Origin: Bisgaardia hudsonensis
GTDB taxonomy: Bacteria > Pseudomonadota > Gammaproteobacteria > Enterobacterales > Pasteurellaceae
DNA length: 64,000 nucleotides
Assembly (NCBI RefSeq): GCF_004345785.1
Contig: NZ_SLXI01000001.1
Location: 124,001-188,000 of the forward strand
Reading direction: 5' to 3'
Position numbers and translations under genes: made by a program. Below the pieces are notes generated by a model that saw only the letters and a program-made list of their open reading frames with translations, made no database searches and had not been told where the DNA came from. Below are positions 9,264-19,716 of the stretch, piece after piece. The first letter of the stretch is position 1. Each line of letters opens with the position of its first letter.

Positions 9264-10232
9264 TTATTTAATCCAACCACGTTCCTTATAATAACGAACA
9301 GCACCATTATGTAGTGGGGCAGATAACGCATTTTTTATCATATCTTCTTCTTTTAGATTCGCAAAAGCAGGATGCAAGCGTTTAAAACGTGAGAAATTAT
9401 CAAATACTGCCTTTACTACCGCATAGACTTTATCATCATCAACATCTGTTGAGGTAACTAATGTTGCATATACTCCAAAGGTATCTACAGGGTTATCGGA
9501 ACCTTTATATAAACCACCAGGGATTGTCGCTTTTGCATAATATGGATTTTCAGCGACTAATTTATCAATCGCTTCACCTGTTACTGGTACTAAATGTGCA
9601 TCACAAGAAGCAGCGGCCTCTTTTAATGCACCATTAGGATGGCCTACATTATAAGTAATTGCATCAAGGTTGTTATCACACATTGCTGATGCCATCTCTG
9701 CTGGTTTCAATTCAGAGGCTACTTTAAATTCTTTATCTGTCCAGCCTTTGGCTTTTAAAATAACATTCATTGTTGCACGAGTACCAGAACCTGGATCACC
9801 AACATTAACACGCTTTGCTTTTAAATCATCAAAAGAACTAATTTTTGCATCATCACGAGCCATCACAGTAAATGGTTCTGGGTGAATTGAGAAAATCGCA
9901 CGTAATTTATCATTTTTCTTTTCTGAAAATGAACTAGAACCATTATAAGCATGGAATTGCCAGTCTGATTGTGCAATTCCCATATCCATTTGTTTGGCTG
10001 CAATAGAATTCAAGTTCGCAACTGAACCACCTGTTGATGGTGCATTACATTTGATTTGTGTTTTTGCGGTATCACGATTTACTAATTGGCAAACGGATTG
10101 ACCAACAACATAATAAACACCAGTTTGACCACCAGTACCAATGGTAATGAATTTTTCTTCAGCTTGAGCGTGTAAAGAAAAGGTTGTTGTTGCAACGGTT
10201 GCAAGTAAAGATAATTTTAATAAGTTTTTCAT
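9264..10232 (-). CDS. TAXI family TRAP transporter solute-binding protein
   Basis: Periplasmic receptor of the TRAP system. The N-terminal 24 or so residues are a Sec signal peptide with a probable cleavage after HAQA. The mature start, EKFITIGTGGQTGVYYVVGQSVCQLVN, is typical of the TAXI (TRAP-associated extracytoplasmic immunogenic) family, as are GSVANLNSIAAKQMDMGIAQSDWQFHAY and VNVGDPGSGTRATM. First gene of the operon with the fused permease; a start preceded by GGATC on the minus strand. Ligand unknown; some TAXI proteins bind glutamate or other organic acids. Confidence 0.93.
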   Translation of the reverse strand: MKNLLKLSLLATVATTTFSLHAQAEEKFITIGTGGQTGVYYVVGQSVCQLVNRDTAKTQIKCNAPSTGGSVANLNSIAAKQMDMGIAQSDWQFHAYNGSSSFSEKKNDKLRAIFSIHPEPFTVMARDDAKISSFDDLKAKRVNVGDPGSGTRATMNVILKAKGWTDKEFKVASELKPAEMASAMCDNNLDAITYNVGHPNGALKEAAASCDAHLVPVTGEAIDKLVAENPYYAKATIPGGLYKGSDNPVDTFGVYATLVTSTDVDDDKVYAVVKAVFDNFSRFKRLHPAFANLKEEDMIKNALSAPLHNGAVRYYKERGWIK

Positions 10233-10522
10233 CTTATAGATCCTTATTAGATAGGAAAAGAATGTTGTGTTGTAATTTGTTTCATTGGTTTTTTTATAAA
10301 AAAACAGTTACGCCTATTAGATATACTCGACTTTACCTATATATGCAAATAATTTTTTATGAAAAAGCTTTTTATTTCACATTTTTTTAACATTTATTTT
10401 TCTTATTTTATTGGAAATATAATTTTTTATTAACACTACTGCTTATTTTATTCATAATAATGAATATAGAAGATGATTTTTTATACAAAATTAATATTTT
10501 ATTTTTTTAAATATTAATAAAA

Positions 10523-10541
10523 ATGAATGTAGATCACATTT
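10523..10541 (+). promoter_or_regulatory. Possible CRP site upstream of glpF
   Basis: The right half GTAGATCACATTT matches the CRP consensus arm closely, with TCACA at 10534-10538; the left arm is poor (only one of five core bases). Glycerol genes are classically CRP-controlled, which supports it. If the TATATT at 10578-10583 is a -10 box, the site centre is about 60 bases upstream of the start of transcription. Confidence 0.35.
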
Positions 10542-10585
10542 TTAAATTTTTTAATTTGCGAAAAAGAAAATTTTATTTATATTCG

Positions 10586-10611
10586 TGATTGAAAATATTC
10601 GTTTTCAATCA
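10586..10611 (+). promoter_or_regulatory. Inverted repeat before glpF, possible GlpR-type operator
   Basis: Perfect 10-bp arms TGATTGAAAA (10586-10595) and TTTTCAATCA (10602-10611) around TATTCG. Position, just after a possible -10 box and 40 bases before the glpF start, suits a repressor of the DeoR/GlpR type. No glpR gene is in this window and the binding protein is a guess. Confidence 0.35.
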
Positions 10612-10651
10612 TTATTTGATTTTATTAACCAGTTATACGATAGGAGTAACT

Positions 10652-11434
10652 ATGGATAAATCATTAAAATCAGCTTGTATAGGCGAGTTTATTGGTACTG
10701 CATTACTCATTTTTTTTGGTGTAGGATGCGTGGCAGCAGCTAGAGTAGCAGGGGCTACTTTTGGTTTATGGGAAATTTCAATTGTTTGGGGGCTTGCCGT
10801 GGCGCTTGCTGTTTATGCTTCAGCAGGGTTATCTGGCGCTCATTTAAATCCAGCTGTTACTATTGCCCTTTGGAAATTTGCTTGTTTTGATGGAAAAAAG
10901 GTCATTCCTTATATTATTGCTCAAATTTTAGGAGCTTTTTTTGCAGCAGCAATCATCTTCTTCTTATATAAGGACTTATTCGTTGCTTCTGAATTAGCAG
11001 AAAATATTGTTCGTGGAGAAAGTATTGGTTTTGCTAATGTGTTTTCTACTTATCCAAATGCGCATATTAGCGTATTCCAAGCATTTACAGTTGAAATTAT
11101 TATTACTGCGGTATTAATGGCATTAATTCTTGCATTAACAGATGATGGAAATGGCGTACCTAAAGGTGCTTTAGCGCCTTTATTAATTGGTTTACTTGTT
11201 GCTGTTATTGGTGCTGCAACGGGACCATTAACAGGCTTTGCAATGAATCCTGCCCGTGATTTTGGACCTAAGATGTTTGCATTTTTAGCTGGTTGGGGAG
11301 AAATTGCTTTTACTGGAGGACGTGATATTCCTTATTTTCTTGTTCCAATTTTTGGACCAATCATTGGTGCTTTATTGGGTGGTTTTCTTTACACTCGTTT
11401 AATTGGTAAAAATTTACCTTGTAACTGTCAATAA
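10652..11434 (+). CDS. glpF: Glycerol uptake facilitator GlpF
   Basis: Inner-membrane aquaglyceroporin that lets glycerol diffuse in, where GlpK traps it. The 260-residue protein has both half-helix motifs of the family, SGAHLNPAVTIALW and GFAMNPARDFGPKMF, and six membrane helices. I chose ATG 10652 because it has AGGAG seven bases upstream and gives the family start MDKSLKSACIGEFIGTAL; the frame stays open further 5' to 10589 but that extension looks non-coding. glpK follows after 15 bases as an operon. Confidence 0.95.
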   Translation: MDKSLKSACIGEFIGTALLIFFGVGCVAAARVAGATFGLWEISIVWGLAVALAVYASAGLSGAHLNPAVTIALWKFACFDGKKVIPYIIAQILGAFFAAAIIFFLYKDLFVASELAENIVRGESIGFANVFSTYPNAHISVFQAFTVEIIITAVLMALILALTDDGNGVPKGALAPLLIGLLVAVIGAATGPLTGFAMNPARDFGPKMFAFLAGWGEIAFTGGRDIPYFLVPIFGPIIGALLGGFLYTRLIGKNLPCNCQ

Positions 11435-12961
<1,527 letters not shown>

Positions 12962-12985
12962 TATAGTTTAATTCTAATCAAAATA

Positions 12986-13018
12986 AAAACCTGTTTCTAA
13001 GCTAAGGAAACAGGTTTT
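12986..13018. terminator. Bidirectional terminator between glpK and udp
   Basis: Twelve-bp perfect stem AAAACCTGTTTC (12986-12997) with GAAACAGGTTTT (13007-13018), loop of 9, T run following on plus and a T-rich tail on minus, between convergent genes. Confidence 0.88.
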
Positions 13019-13066
13019 TTATAAGATATTTTTTAGTTTATTATAAATAAAACATCAAAATATTTA

Positions 13067-13075
13067 ACCGCACTT
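13067..13075. repeat. DNA uptake signal core
   Basis: ACCGCACTT just downstream of the udp stop codon; a complement of the AAGTGCGGT core. Confidence 0.85.
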
Positions 13076-13077
13076 GT

Positions 13078-13845
13078 TTACTTATAGTCTAAGGCCAATT
13101 TCCCTGCGGCCTCAACTACCACACTAACCGCTTTTTCTTCAGTTCCTTTTATTGTTGCTTCATTAGGGATTTCTTGCTGAGTACGATTAACGATAACACC
13201 TGACACCATACCTGCTCGTAATCCTAAGGCACTACACATCGTAAATAGGGTAGCAGATTCCATTTCAAAATTCATCACATTAAGATCTTGCCATTGTTTT
13301 AATGAGCCTTTAAAGCGATTATAAACTTTACCAGAATAAGTATCATAACGTTCCTGACCTGGATAGAACGTATCAGATGATGCCGTAATACCTACATAAG
13401 GTACAGTATTTTGATTAATTGCAGCCGCATAAAGTGCATTAGTTGCTTCAAAGTTTGCTACTGCTGGATATTCCATAGGGGCAAAATGTAAACTCGCACC
13501 ATCTAAACGTACAGCACCAGTTGTAACTAATACATCACCTACATTAATATGTGGTTGAATCGCCCCTGTCGTACCAATACGCAAGAATGTACGTACGCCT
13601 AATTGAGCTAATTCTTCTACACAAATAGACACAGATGGTCCACCAATACCCGTAGAACAAACAACAATAGGTTGTCCATTTACGTAACCCAACCAAGAAG
13701 TGAATTCTCTTGTTGAAACTAAAAACTCTGGATTTTCCATTTTTTTGGCTATACGCTCCGAACGAGCAGGATCACCAGGAACAATAGCAACTTTAGCACC
13801 TTTTAACATTGCTTTAGTTAAACCTAAATGAAATACTTCTGACAT
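13078..13845 (-). CDS. udp: Uridine phosphorylase Udp
   Basis: Cytoplasmic nucleoside salvage enzyme that splits uridine with phosphate into uracil and ribose 1-phosphate. The 255 residues show the PNP/UDP family signature: [52 protein letters not shown], and [25 protein letters not shown]. It starts [17 protein letters not shown] with AAGGAG on the minus strand. The uracil product can be used by upp, also in this window. The 5' region holds a possible CRP site and other palindromes. Confidence 0.96.
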   Translation of the reverse strand: MSEVFHLGLTKAMLKGAKVAIVPGDPARSERIAKKMENPEFLVSTREFTSWLGYVNGQPIVVCSTGIGGPSVSICVEELAQLGVRTFLRIGTTGAIQPHINVGDVLVTTGAVRLDGASLHFAPMEYPAVANFEATNALYAAAINQNTVPYVGITASSDTFYPGQERYDTYSGKVYNRFKGSLKQWQDLNVMNFEMESATLFTMCSALGLRAGMVSGVIVNRTQQEIPNEATIKGTEEKAVSVVVEAAGKLALDYK

Positions 13846-13903
13846 AATATACTCCTTATTTTCATTGCTTATGTGAGTATTCTATCAGTTTAAAGATATA
13901 TTA

Positions 13904-13940
13904 CTCACAAATTTTATTTTTTAAGATTAAAATTTGTGAG
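13904..13940 (-). promoter_or_regulatory. 13-bp inverted repeat upstream of udp
   Basis: Perfect arms CTCACAAATTTTA (13904-13916) and TAAAATTTGTGAG (13928-13940) with an 11-base spacer. There is no T tail on either strand, so a terminator is unlikely. Each outer end holds a CRP-like half-site (TCACA, TGTGA). It lies 59-95 bases upstream of the udp start. Confidence 0.45.
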
Positions 13941-13965
13941 CAAGATCAAAGGGAAACGTTTGCGT
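13935..13965 (-). promoter_or_regulatory. Possible CRP site abutting a LacI-family-type operator upstream of udp
   Basis: TGTGA-N6-TCAAA at 13935-13950 matches the CRP core TGTGA-N6-TCACA in nine of ten places. It touches AGGGAAACGTTTGCGT at 13950-13965, a palindrome with the central CG typical of PurR/CytR-type LacI-family repressors (14 of 16 to the PurR consensus). In Escherichia udp is under CRP and CytR; here the repressor is not identified. Confidence 0.4.
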
Positions 13966-14011
13966 ATGAGATAATTTTTTGTATTTAAATTTTATTGATA
14001 CACTAGATAGT

Positions 14012-14045
14012 AAAAAAGCCCTAGACGGTTGTCCAAGGCTTTTTT
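14012..14045 (-). terminator. Terminator downstream of tRNA-Ala
   Basis: Nine-bp stem AAAAAAGCC (14012-14020) with GGCTTTTTT (14037-14045), extended inside by GAC/GTC, giving a T run on the minus strand right after the tRNA gene. Confidence 0.75.
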
Positions 14046-14051
14046 GCAATT

Positions 14052-14128
<77 letters not shown>

Positions 14129-14206
14129 AAACATGATAGCAATGATAAATTTTGCTACCAGCTATGTCAATCACTTAATGTATTATTAAGATTTTTTGCT
14201 TAATGA

Positions 14207-15649
14207 TTAAGCAATTTTATTTTTAATGAAATCAATGGCTTTTTGGATACGAACGAGAGTACGTTCACGACCAATACCAACTAAGGTTACGTCCATTGAT
14301 GGAGATTGTCCAGAACCCGTAACCGCAACACGTAATGGCATACCTACTTTTCCCATTCCAACTTCCAATTCAGAGGCTGTATCTTCAATCGCTTGATGTG
14401 TACTATGCAGATCCCAAGTAGAAAGTGCGGTCAATTTTTCTTTTACTTTTTCTAGTGGTGCAATAGCTGCTGCTTTGAAATGTTTTTTTGTAGCATTTTC
14501 ATCGAAACTATCAAAGTCTTCGAAGAAATAGCGACTTGAGATTGCCATTTCTTTTAAGGTTTTACAACGTTCGCCAAGCATTGCAATAATTTCAGTTAAT
14601 GCTGGACCATTAGAGATATCAATACCTTGATCTTGATAATGCCATTCAAGGTGTTTTGCAACATATTCTGGTGGTAGTTCACGGATATAATGTTGGTTTA
14701 ACCATAGTAATTTATCTGTATTAAATGCACTAGCTGATTTGCTAACGTGCTCTAATTCAAATAAATTAATCATTTCTTCAACAGAGAAAATTTCTTGATC
14801 GCCATGTCCCCAACCTAAACGTACTAAATAGTTAAGTAATGCTTCAGGTAAATAACCCTCATCACGATACTGCATAACACTCACTGCACCATGACGTTTA
14901 GAGAGTTTTTGTCCATCATCACCATTAATCATAGAAACGTGGGCATAAGTTGGAATTGGAGCACCGAGTGCTTTTAATATATTAATCTGACGAGGAGTAT
15001 TATTAATATGATCTTCCCCACGTACAACGTGAGTAATGCCCATATCCCAGTCATCAACAACAACACAGAAATTATAAGTTGGTGAGCCGTCTGTACGGCG
15101 AATAATTAAATCGTCTAATTCACTATTATTAATTTCAATACGCCCACGAACCGCGTCTTCAAAAACGACAGAACCTTCTTGTGGATTTTTAAAACGCACT
15201 ACATGCGGTCTATCAAGTGGATTTTCTTGATTATGCAAACAATACCGGTCATAGCGTGGTTTTTCTTTATTTTCTTCTTGTGTATGACGCAGTTCTTCTA
15301 AACGTTCTTTTGTACAATAGCAACGATAAGCTAAACCTTGTTCAAGCATTTGATCAATAACTTGGTTATAGCGATCAAAACGTTTGGTTTGATAATAAGG
15401 ACCATATTCCCATTTTAAATTTAACCAGTCCATCGCTTCTAAGATTGCTTGTGTTGCTTCAGGTGTTGAACGTTCTAAATCCGTATCTTCAATACGCAGA
15501 ACAAATTCACCTTGATGATGTTTGGCAAATAACCAAGAATATAATGCAGTTCTTGCACCACCAACGTGTAAATAGCCTGTTGGGCTTGGTGCAAATCTTG
15601 TACGAACTTTTACATTGGGATCTAAATCAAATAGGGCTTCTAATTTCAT
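14207..15649 (-). CDS. gltX: Glutamyl-tRNA synthetase GltX
   Basis: Charges tRNA-Glu with glutamate. The 480-residue class I synthetase has the HIGH-type motif in [19 protein letters not shown] (about residues 18-36), [11 protein letters not shown], and the KMSKS-type motif KLSKRHG around residue 250. The usual zinc-binding cysteines are seen in [14 protein letters not shown] with a later YCLH. Start ATG 15649 gives [21 protein letters not shown]. The gene contains an uptake-signal core at 14423-14431. tRNA genes flank it on both sides. Confidence 0.97.
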   Translation of the reverse strand: MKLEALFDLDPNVKVRTRFAPSPTGYLHVGGARTALYSWLFAKHHQGEFVLRIEDTDLERSTPEATQAILEAMDWLNLKWEYGPYYQTKRFDRYNQVIDQMLEQGLAYRCYCTKERLEELRHTQEENKEKPRYDRYCLHNQENPLDRPHVVRFKNPQEGSVVFEDAVRGRIEINNSELDDLIIRRTDGSPTYNFCVVVDDWDMGITHVVRGEDHINNTPRQINILKALGAPIPTYAHVSMINGDDGQKLSKRHGAVSVMQYRDEGYLPEALLNYLVRLGWGHGDQEIFSVEEMINLFELEHVSKSASAFNTDKLLWLNQHYIRELPPEYVAKHLEWHYQDQGIDISNGPALTEIIAMLGERCKTLKEMAISSRYFFEDFDSFDENATKKHFKAAAIAPLEKVKEKLTALSTWDLHSTHQAIEDTASELEVGMGKVGMPLRVAVTGSGQSPSMDVTLVGIGRERTLVRIQKAIDFIKNKIA

Positions 15650-15778
15650 TATTTATTACTCATCTTTTTTAGAAAAATATACTTTGGCTATTGTACTATG
15701 ACTTCAAAGAATTAATAAGAGATAATCTGTAATTATGACTAATTTTAAAACAAACAAATAAAAAAAAACAAAAATCTA

Positions 15779-15806
15779 TTGACTGTTAAGCCATATTACT
15801 TATAAT
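15779..15806 (+). promoter_or_regulatory. Promoter of the tRNA-Val cluster
   Basis: TTGACT at 15779-15784 and TATAAT at 15801-15806 with a 16-base spacer, 18 bases before the first tRNA. Confidence 0.8.
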
Positions 15807-15823
15807 GCCTTTTCACAACGTAA

Positions 15824-15899
15824 GGGCGATTAGCTCAGTTGGGAGAGCACCTCCCTTACAAGGAGGGGGTCACTGGTTCGAGACCGGTATCGCCCACCA
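15824..15899 (+). tRNA. tRNA-Val (anticodon TAC), copy 1
   Basis: 76 bases including CCA. Acceptor GGGCGAT pairs with ATCGCCC; anticodon stem CTCCC/GAGGG encloses TTACAAG, so the anticodon is TAC. T arm CTGGTTCGAGACCGG. Confidence 0.96.
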
Positions 15900-15939
15900 C
15901 TTTTCAACAAAGTGTTCTTACGTTGCTTTAGGCTCAAGT

Positions 15940-16015
15940 GGGCGATTAGCTCAGTTGGGAGAGCACCTCCCTTACAAGGAGGGGGTCACTGGTTCGAGAC
16001 CGGTATCGCCCACCA
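15940..16015 (+). tRNA. tRNA-Val (anticodon TAC), copy 2
   Basis: Identical in sequence to copy 1, 40 bases downstream, and probably in the same transcript. Confidence 0.96.
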
Positions 16016-16076
16016 CTTAAGTCTAAATCCCATTGTTTATCTAAGATAAACATCTGATAGCTGGAAAGCATCTATC

Positions 16077-16152
16077 GGGCGATTAGCTCAGTTGGGAGAG
16101 CACCTCCCTTACAAGGAGGGGGTCACTGGTTCGAGACCGGTATCGCCCACCA
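16077..16152 (+). tRNA. tRNA-Val (anticodon TAC), copy 3
   Basis: Identical to copies 1 and 2 and 61 bases after copy 2; the spacers between copies are unrelated. No strong terminator hairpin is visible after it. Confidence 0.96.
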
Positions 16153-16280
16153 CTTCTACTTATCTTTTTATTTTCTTTGTGATACTTTGTTTTGAGGTTG
16201 AATCTTGCATTATAAGTATAATTAATGAGCCGATAGTTAATCAATGATAACAGGGCGACTCATTTTAATATTTAGTGAGA

Positions 16281-18248
16281 TTAAGGATTTTTATAACCTT
16301 TTAATAGAAAATTCATTTGCCAATTTAATAGTTCTATATAATCATTAATTGTTTGAATTTCTTTTTTTGTCATGGGTATTTCATTTTTTGCTACTAAATA
16401 AGATTTATCCCAAGAATATTTAGTAAAAGGCGTTTTTGAAATGTCTACCACTCCTGATTTATCAGCCCAAATTAATCTATTATAAGAAAAGTTATATTGA
16501 GGGATATCTTTCTGTAAAAGCAGGTTCCTACCACCAATAGCCCAATATTCAGCATTTGATAGGCTTATAGAGTACAAGGTTGGCATAATATCTTTATGGG
16601 AACCGAATCTAGACCGATCAAAATGGGTAGGCGTATTTTCTAGTATTGTTTTGGGTACATACAAATAAAAAGGAACTGAATAAGATAAAAACGTTTCTTG
16701 AGGAAGTGTTTGTTTCATTCCTCTTAGATGATGATCACCACTTGCACCAATAATTGTTTTTTCTTTTAAAGATGAATTTTTTATATTAGTAATAAAATTA
16801 CCTAAAGCATCCGTAGCATACTGATAAGCCGATAATATATTTTTTCGTTCTGTATCATCTTTTCCTATTTTTCCAATAAGACAAGATGAATCAATAGTTT
16901 TCACTTTATAACCATGAGGAGCTTTGTATGGGGGATGATTGGTAATGGTTAAAATATAAATAAAGAGTGGTTGTTTTGATTCATCTAGTAATTTTTTTGC
17001 TAGTTTAAATGAATATTCATCTGCTACTCCCCAATAGGATAGGGTATTTTGAGATTCTGGATAGATATCTATGATGTTATTTTGATCATAGATTTCATCT
17101 ACCCCTTGATATGGGAGATAATTTGCAAGGCTTCTCCACATTGCATTTCCTGAGGTTATAAAGATAATTCTATAACCTTTTTCTTTATAGGGTTTAAAGG
17201 CGGTATGAGGTAATAATGTTTTTTGTTCTGAAGATTGGCTTAAATTTTCATTAGTACTATAGAAACATTGTCCCAATAATGATGAGGCTGTACCATTATC
17301 AAATGAGGTAAAGTTTTTAAATACAAAATCTTCATTAAAATGAGTACGTAATTCACCTAACAGATCATTTTTATCAGGATTATCCATATATAAAATATTA
17401 TGTCCAAAACTTTCCATTAATGAAAAAACAACATGTGGAAGATTTTCTTCTAAATAAGAATTTTGTTCTGTTTGATAAATTAAAGAATTTCTTGAAAATA
17501 AATTTTGGATTAATATTTCTCCTCTCTCTTTTTCCACGGGAGAAAATTGTATTGATTTTTTACGCTCTTTAATAGCCCAAGTTACAGCTATAGGACCATT
17601 AGGTACCATATAATTAATAGTATTTAATGAAGATACTTGAGCGTGAATTTTCCCTAATGGTTTTGAATTTATTGTGCCTCTTAAAGCTAGTATCATTAGT
17701 ATTAAAGTAATAAATAAAAGAGTATATGCTGCGAGCGTAGTTTCTACCTTAATATCTTTTAATAAAAGAAAACTGATGACACTAGGGATAATTGAAAGTA
17801 TTAAAACGATTAGAATTGATTTAAAAATAGGATAATCGTCATAAATATTTTTTAATACTGCTTCTGTATCATCTTCAAAAAAGCCAAAGATAAATACATC
17901 GTAGTAAGTATTGTAGGTTTTATAATAAAAATAGTTTCCTACAGTAAAAGCAATACAAATAAAGGAAATAATAAAAATAGAGATAGAATAAAAATACACA
18001 GAAATATTATTTGAAGATAAAAAACTTGAAAGCAAAAATGAAATTAAATATGGAAGGATGAGCATTGAGGAAATCACTTTTATATCAAAACGCGCTCCTA
18101 ATAATCTCATTCTTTTAATTGAATTAGTATATTCTGGTGATCTTAGAATATTTTGGGAAATAAAATGATGAATCATTATTTCTCGATGACAAATGAAAAT
18201 GATTAAAAAATAAAGAAACAACAAATAAGTAGTTAAGGTAATTAGCAT
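16281..18248 (-). CDS. LtaS/phosphoethanolamine-transferase-type membrane sulfatase-fold enzyme
   Basis: I recognise the superfamily, not the exact function. The first 190 residues contain about five membrane segments. A periplasmic alkaline-phosphatase-fold domain follows from about residue 270, with the metal and nucleophile signatures: VVFSLMESFGH (E279), FDNGTASSLLGQ (T320, probable nucleophile), SGDHHLRG (D505, H506), and SHKDIMPTLYS. Enzymes of this kind move phosphoglycerol or phosphoethanolamine onto envelope glycans or lipid A. The gene is very AT-rich, stands alone, and lies between the tRNA-Val cluster and argE, a place where acquired genes are often found. No similarity to the other such protein (27513) beyond the motifs. 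Confidence 0.75.
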   Translation of the reverse strand: MLITLTTYLLFLYFLIIFICHREIMIHHFISQNILRSPEYTNSIKRMRLLGARFDIKVISSMLILPYLISFLLSSFLSSNNISVYFYSISIFIISFICIAFTVGNYFYYKTYNTYYDVFIFGFFEDDTEAVLKNIYDDYPIFKSILIVLILSIIPSVISFLLLKDIKVETTLAAYTLLFITLILMILALRGTINSKPLGKIHAQVSSLNTINYMVPNGPIAVTWAIKERKKSIQFSPVEKERGEILIQNLFSRNSLIYQTEQNSYLEENLPHVVFSLMESFGHNILYMDNPDKNDLLGELRTHFNEDFVFKNFTSFDNGTASSLLGQCFYSTNENLSQSSEQKTLLPHTAFKPYKEKGYRIIFITSGNAMWRSLANYLPYQGVDEIYDQNNIIDIYPESQNTLSYWGVADEYSFKLAKKLLDESKQPLFIYILTITNHPPYKAPHGYKVKTIDSSCLIGKIGKDDTERKNILSAYQYATDALGNFITNIKNSSLKEKTIIGASGDHHLRGMKQTLPQETFLSYSVPFYLYVPKTILENTPTHFDRSRFGSHKDIMPTLYSISLSNAEYWAIGGRNLLLQKDIPQYNFSYNRLIWADKSGVVDISKTPFTKYSWDKSYLVAKNEIPMTKKEIQTINDYIELLNWQMNFLLKGYKNP

Positions 18249-18320
18249 AATTTTTATTCTTGATAATACAAAGTAATATTATTTTTTAGTATAAAATAAA
18301 TTGAAAATCATTGTTAGTTT

Positions 18321-19466
18321 TTACTGACAAAAATTCACAATCAATTTTTGCAACAATTTTATTGTTGGCTGAATAAAATCTGCCGATAAATATTCATCTG
18401 GTTGATGAGCTTGTGCTATTGAACCAGGACCTAATACTAAAGTTGGGCATAGTTGTTGAATGAAAGGGGCTTCGGTACAATAGTTTACTGCTTCACATTT
18501 TTCACCAAGAAGTTTTTCGACAACTTGCACTATTTGTGCTGAATGTTCACATTCAAAACCAGGAATAGGCTCGTGTAATGATTTGATTGAAATTAAATCT
18601 CCCCATTGTTCAAATAGTGGTGTAAGCTTTTTTTGTAACATTTCATTTAAATCATTAAGTTGCATATTTGGCAATGGACGAATTTCTAAAGCAAGTTCAC
18701 AACAAGCACAAATTCGATTGACTGCATCTCCGCCATTAATAGATCCTAAGTTCATCGTTGGGTAAGGTATTTTAAAAGCAGAATGATGGTATTTTTGTTT
18801 TAGTTCATCTCGTAATTCCATCAAATATCCTGTGGCTTGGTACATTAATTCAATAGCATTAATTCCTTTATCAGGATCACTGGCGTGTCCTGTTTTGCCA
18901 ATAATTTGAATGCTTTCCGCAAGATGTCCTTTGTGGGCATTTATTGGTTTTAGGGACGTAGGTTCACCAATAATGGCACAATCAGGGCGAATATGTGTAT
19001 GCTGAATAAAGGTTCTTGTTCCTAGCATTGTCGTTTCTTCGTCTGCGGTGGCTAAGATACGTAATGGTTTATTGAGTTGTTGTAAATCTAAATCTTTTAT
19101 CGCTTCAATGATAAACGCAAAAAAGCCCTTCATATCGGCACTACCTAATCCATAAAACTTCCCCTCTTTTTCTGTTAAATTAAATGGATTAAATGTCCAT
19201 CTTCCCTCATCAAAAGGGACAGTATCCGTATGTCCTGCAAGTAGCAATCCGCCTTCACCAGTACCATAAGTTGCTAATAGATTAAATTTTTGATGACGGC
19301 CTTCTACTGGTAGAATTTCTACCTTAAAGCCAAGATCGGCTAACCAGTTAGCTAATAATATAATAATGGGTTGATTTGATTGATCAAATTCGGGATTAAG
19401 GCTACTAATACTTGGTGTAGCAATGAGTTGTGAGTACATATCAATAAATGAAGGGTATTTTTTCAT
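18321..19466 (-). CDS. argE: Acetylornithine deacetylase ArgE
   Basis: Removes the acetyl group of N-acetylornithine to give ornithine in arginine synthesis. The 381-residue M20 metallopeptidase-family protein has the metal-ligand motifs [16 protein letters not shown] (H, D), [12 protein letters not shown] (bridging D), and [13 protein letters not shown] (catalytic E E), and a late histidine in [14 protein letters not shown]. Start ATG 19466. It is divergent from argH, with an ArgR-like palindrome 35 bases upstream of its start. Confidence 0.95.
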   Translation of the reverse strand: MKKYPSFIDMYSQLIATPSISSLNPEFDQSNQPIIILLANWLADLGFKVEILPVEGRHQKFNLLATYGTGEGGLLLAGHTDTVPFDEGRWTFNPFNLTEKEGKFYGLGSADMKGFFAFIIEAIKDLDLQQLNKPLRILATADEETTMLGTRTFIQHTHIRPDCAIIGEPTSLKPINAHKGHLAESIQIIGKTGHASDPDKGINAIELMYQATGYLMELRDELKQKYHHSAFKIPYPTMNLGSINGGDAVNRICACCELALEIRPLPNMQLNDLNEMLQKKLTPLFEQWGDLISIKSLHEPIPGFECEHSAQIVQVVEKLLGEKCEAVNYCTEAPFIQQLCPTLVLGPGSIAQAHQPDEYLSADFIQPTIKLLQKLIVNFCQ

Positions 19467-19499
19467 TTGTTTACCTTTAAATTAAAATAAACGTTGATT

Positions 19500-19538
19500 T
19501 TTGATTATTTATGCATAATAATAGAATAAATAATCAAA
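19500..19538. promoter_or_regulatory. Large imperfect palindrome upstream of argE, probable ArgR operator
   Basis: Perfect 13-bp arms TTTGATTATTTAT (19500-19512) and ATAAATAATCAAA (19526-19538) around GCATAATAATAGA. The middle contains TGCATAATAAT, close to the TGCATAATTATGCA core of the operator at artP. Location in the argE-argH gap fits ArgR control of arginine synthesis. Confidence 0.55.
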
Positions 19539-19633
19539 TGTAAGGTGTCGTTATTTATCATATTGTTAAATTCTAGTTATTGATTATAGGATTATAAATC
19601 AGGATTGTGAATGATAAATCAATAGAAAAATTG

Positions 19634-19642
19634 ACCGCACTT
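19634..19642. repeat. DNA uptake signal core
   Basis: ACCGCACTT in the argE-argH gap, upstream of the argH leader hairpin. Confidence 0.85.
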
Positions 19643-19689
19643 TTACTCAATGAGATAATAAATTTTATAACTTACTGATAAATATAAAG

Positions 19690-19716
19690 GCTGGGTATTG
19701 AAACCCAGCATTTTTT
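19690..19716 (+). terminator. Terminator-like hairpin in the argH leader
   Basis: GCTGGGT (19690-19696) pairs with ACCCAGC (19703-19709) over a 6-nt loop, followed at once by A and six Ts. It ends only 29 bases before the argH ATG, so argH transcription must start upstream and pass through it, or start inside it. Attenuator, end of a short RNA, or a mere hairpin are all possible. Confidence 0.6.

Larger units (their letters stand above)
10233..10651. promoter_or_regulatory. Divergent regulatory gap between the TAXI operon and glpFK (419 bases)
   Basis: Very AT-rich non-coding stretch. I see no gene in it. It contains a CRP half-site with the exact extended right arm TAGATCACATTT-like sequence at about 10530-10541 and an inverted repeat near 10586-10611, entered separately. 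The part from 10240 to 10500 holds only A/T runs and no structure I can support. Confidence 0.5.

Noticed and set aside
9122-9331. 69-codon minus-strand open frame between the TRAP genes
   Set aside because: It spans the operon terminator and the 3' end of the binding protein gene in another phase.
14191-14225. Hairpin at the gltX stop (TTGCTTAA/TTAAGCAA)
   Set aside because: As a terminator of gltX it would have As, not Ts, after it on the minus strand. On the plus strand no gene needs it. Left as an inverted repeat without a role.
15805-16020. 71-codon plus-strand open frame
   Set aside because: It reads through two identical tRNA-Val genes and repeats itself; a tRNA artefact.
16228-16265. 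AATGAG/CTCATT inverted repeat after the tRNA-Val cluster
   Set aside because: Only six base pairs with a loop of about 26 and no T run; too weak to call as a terminator.
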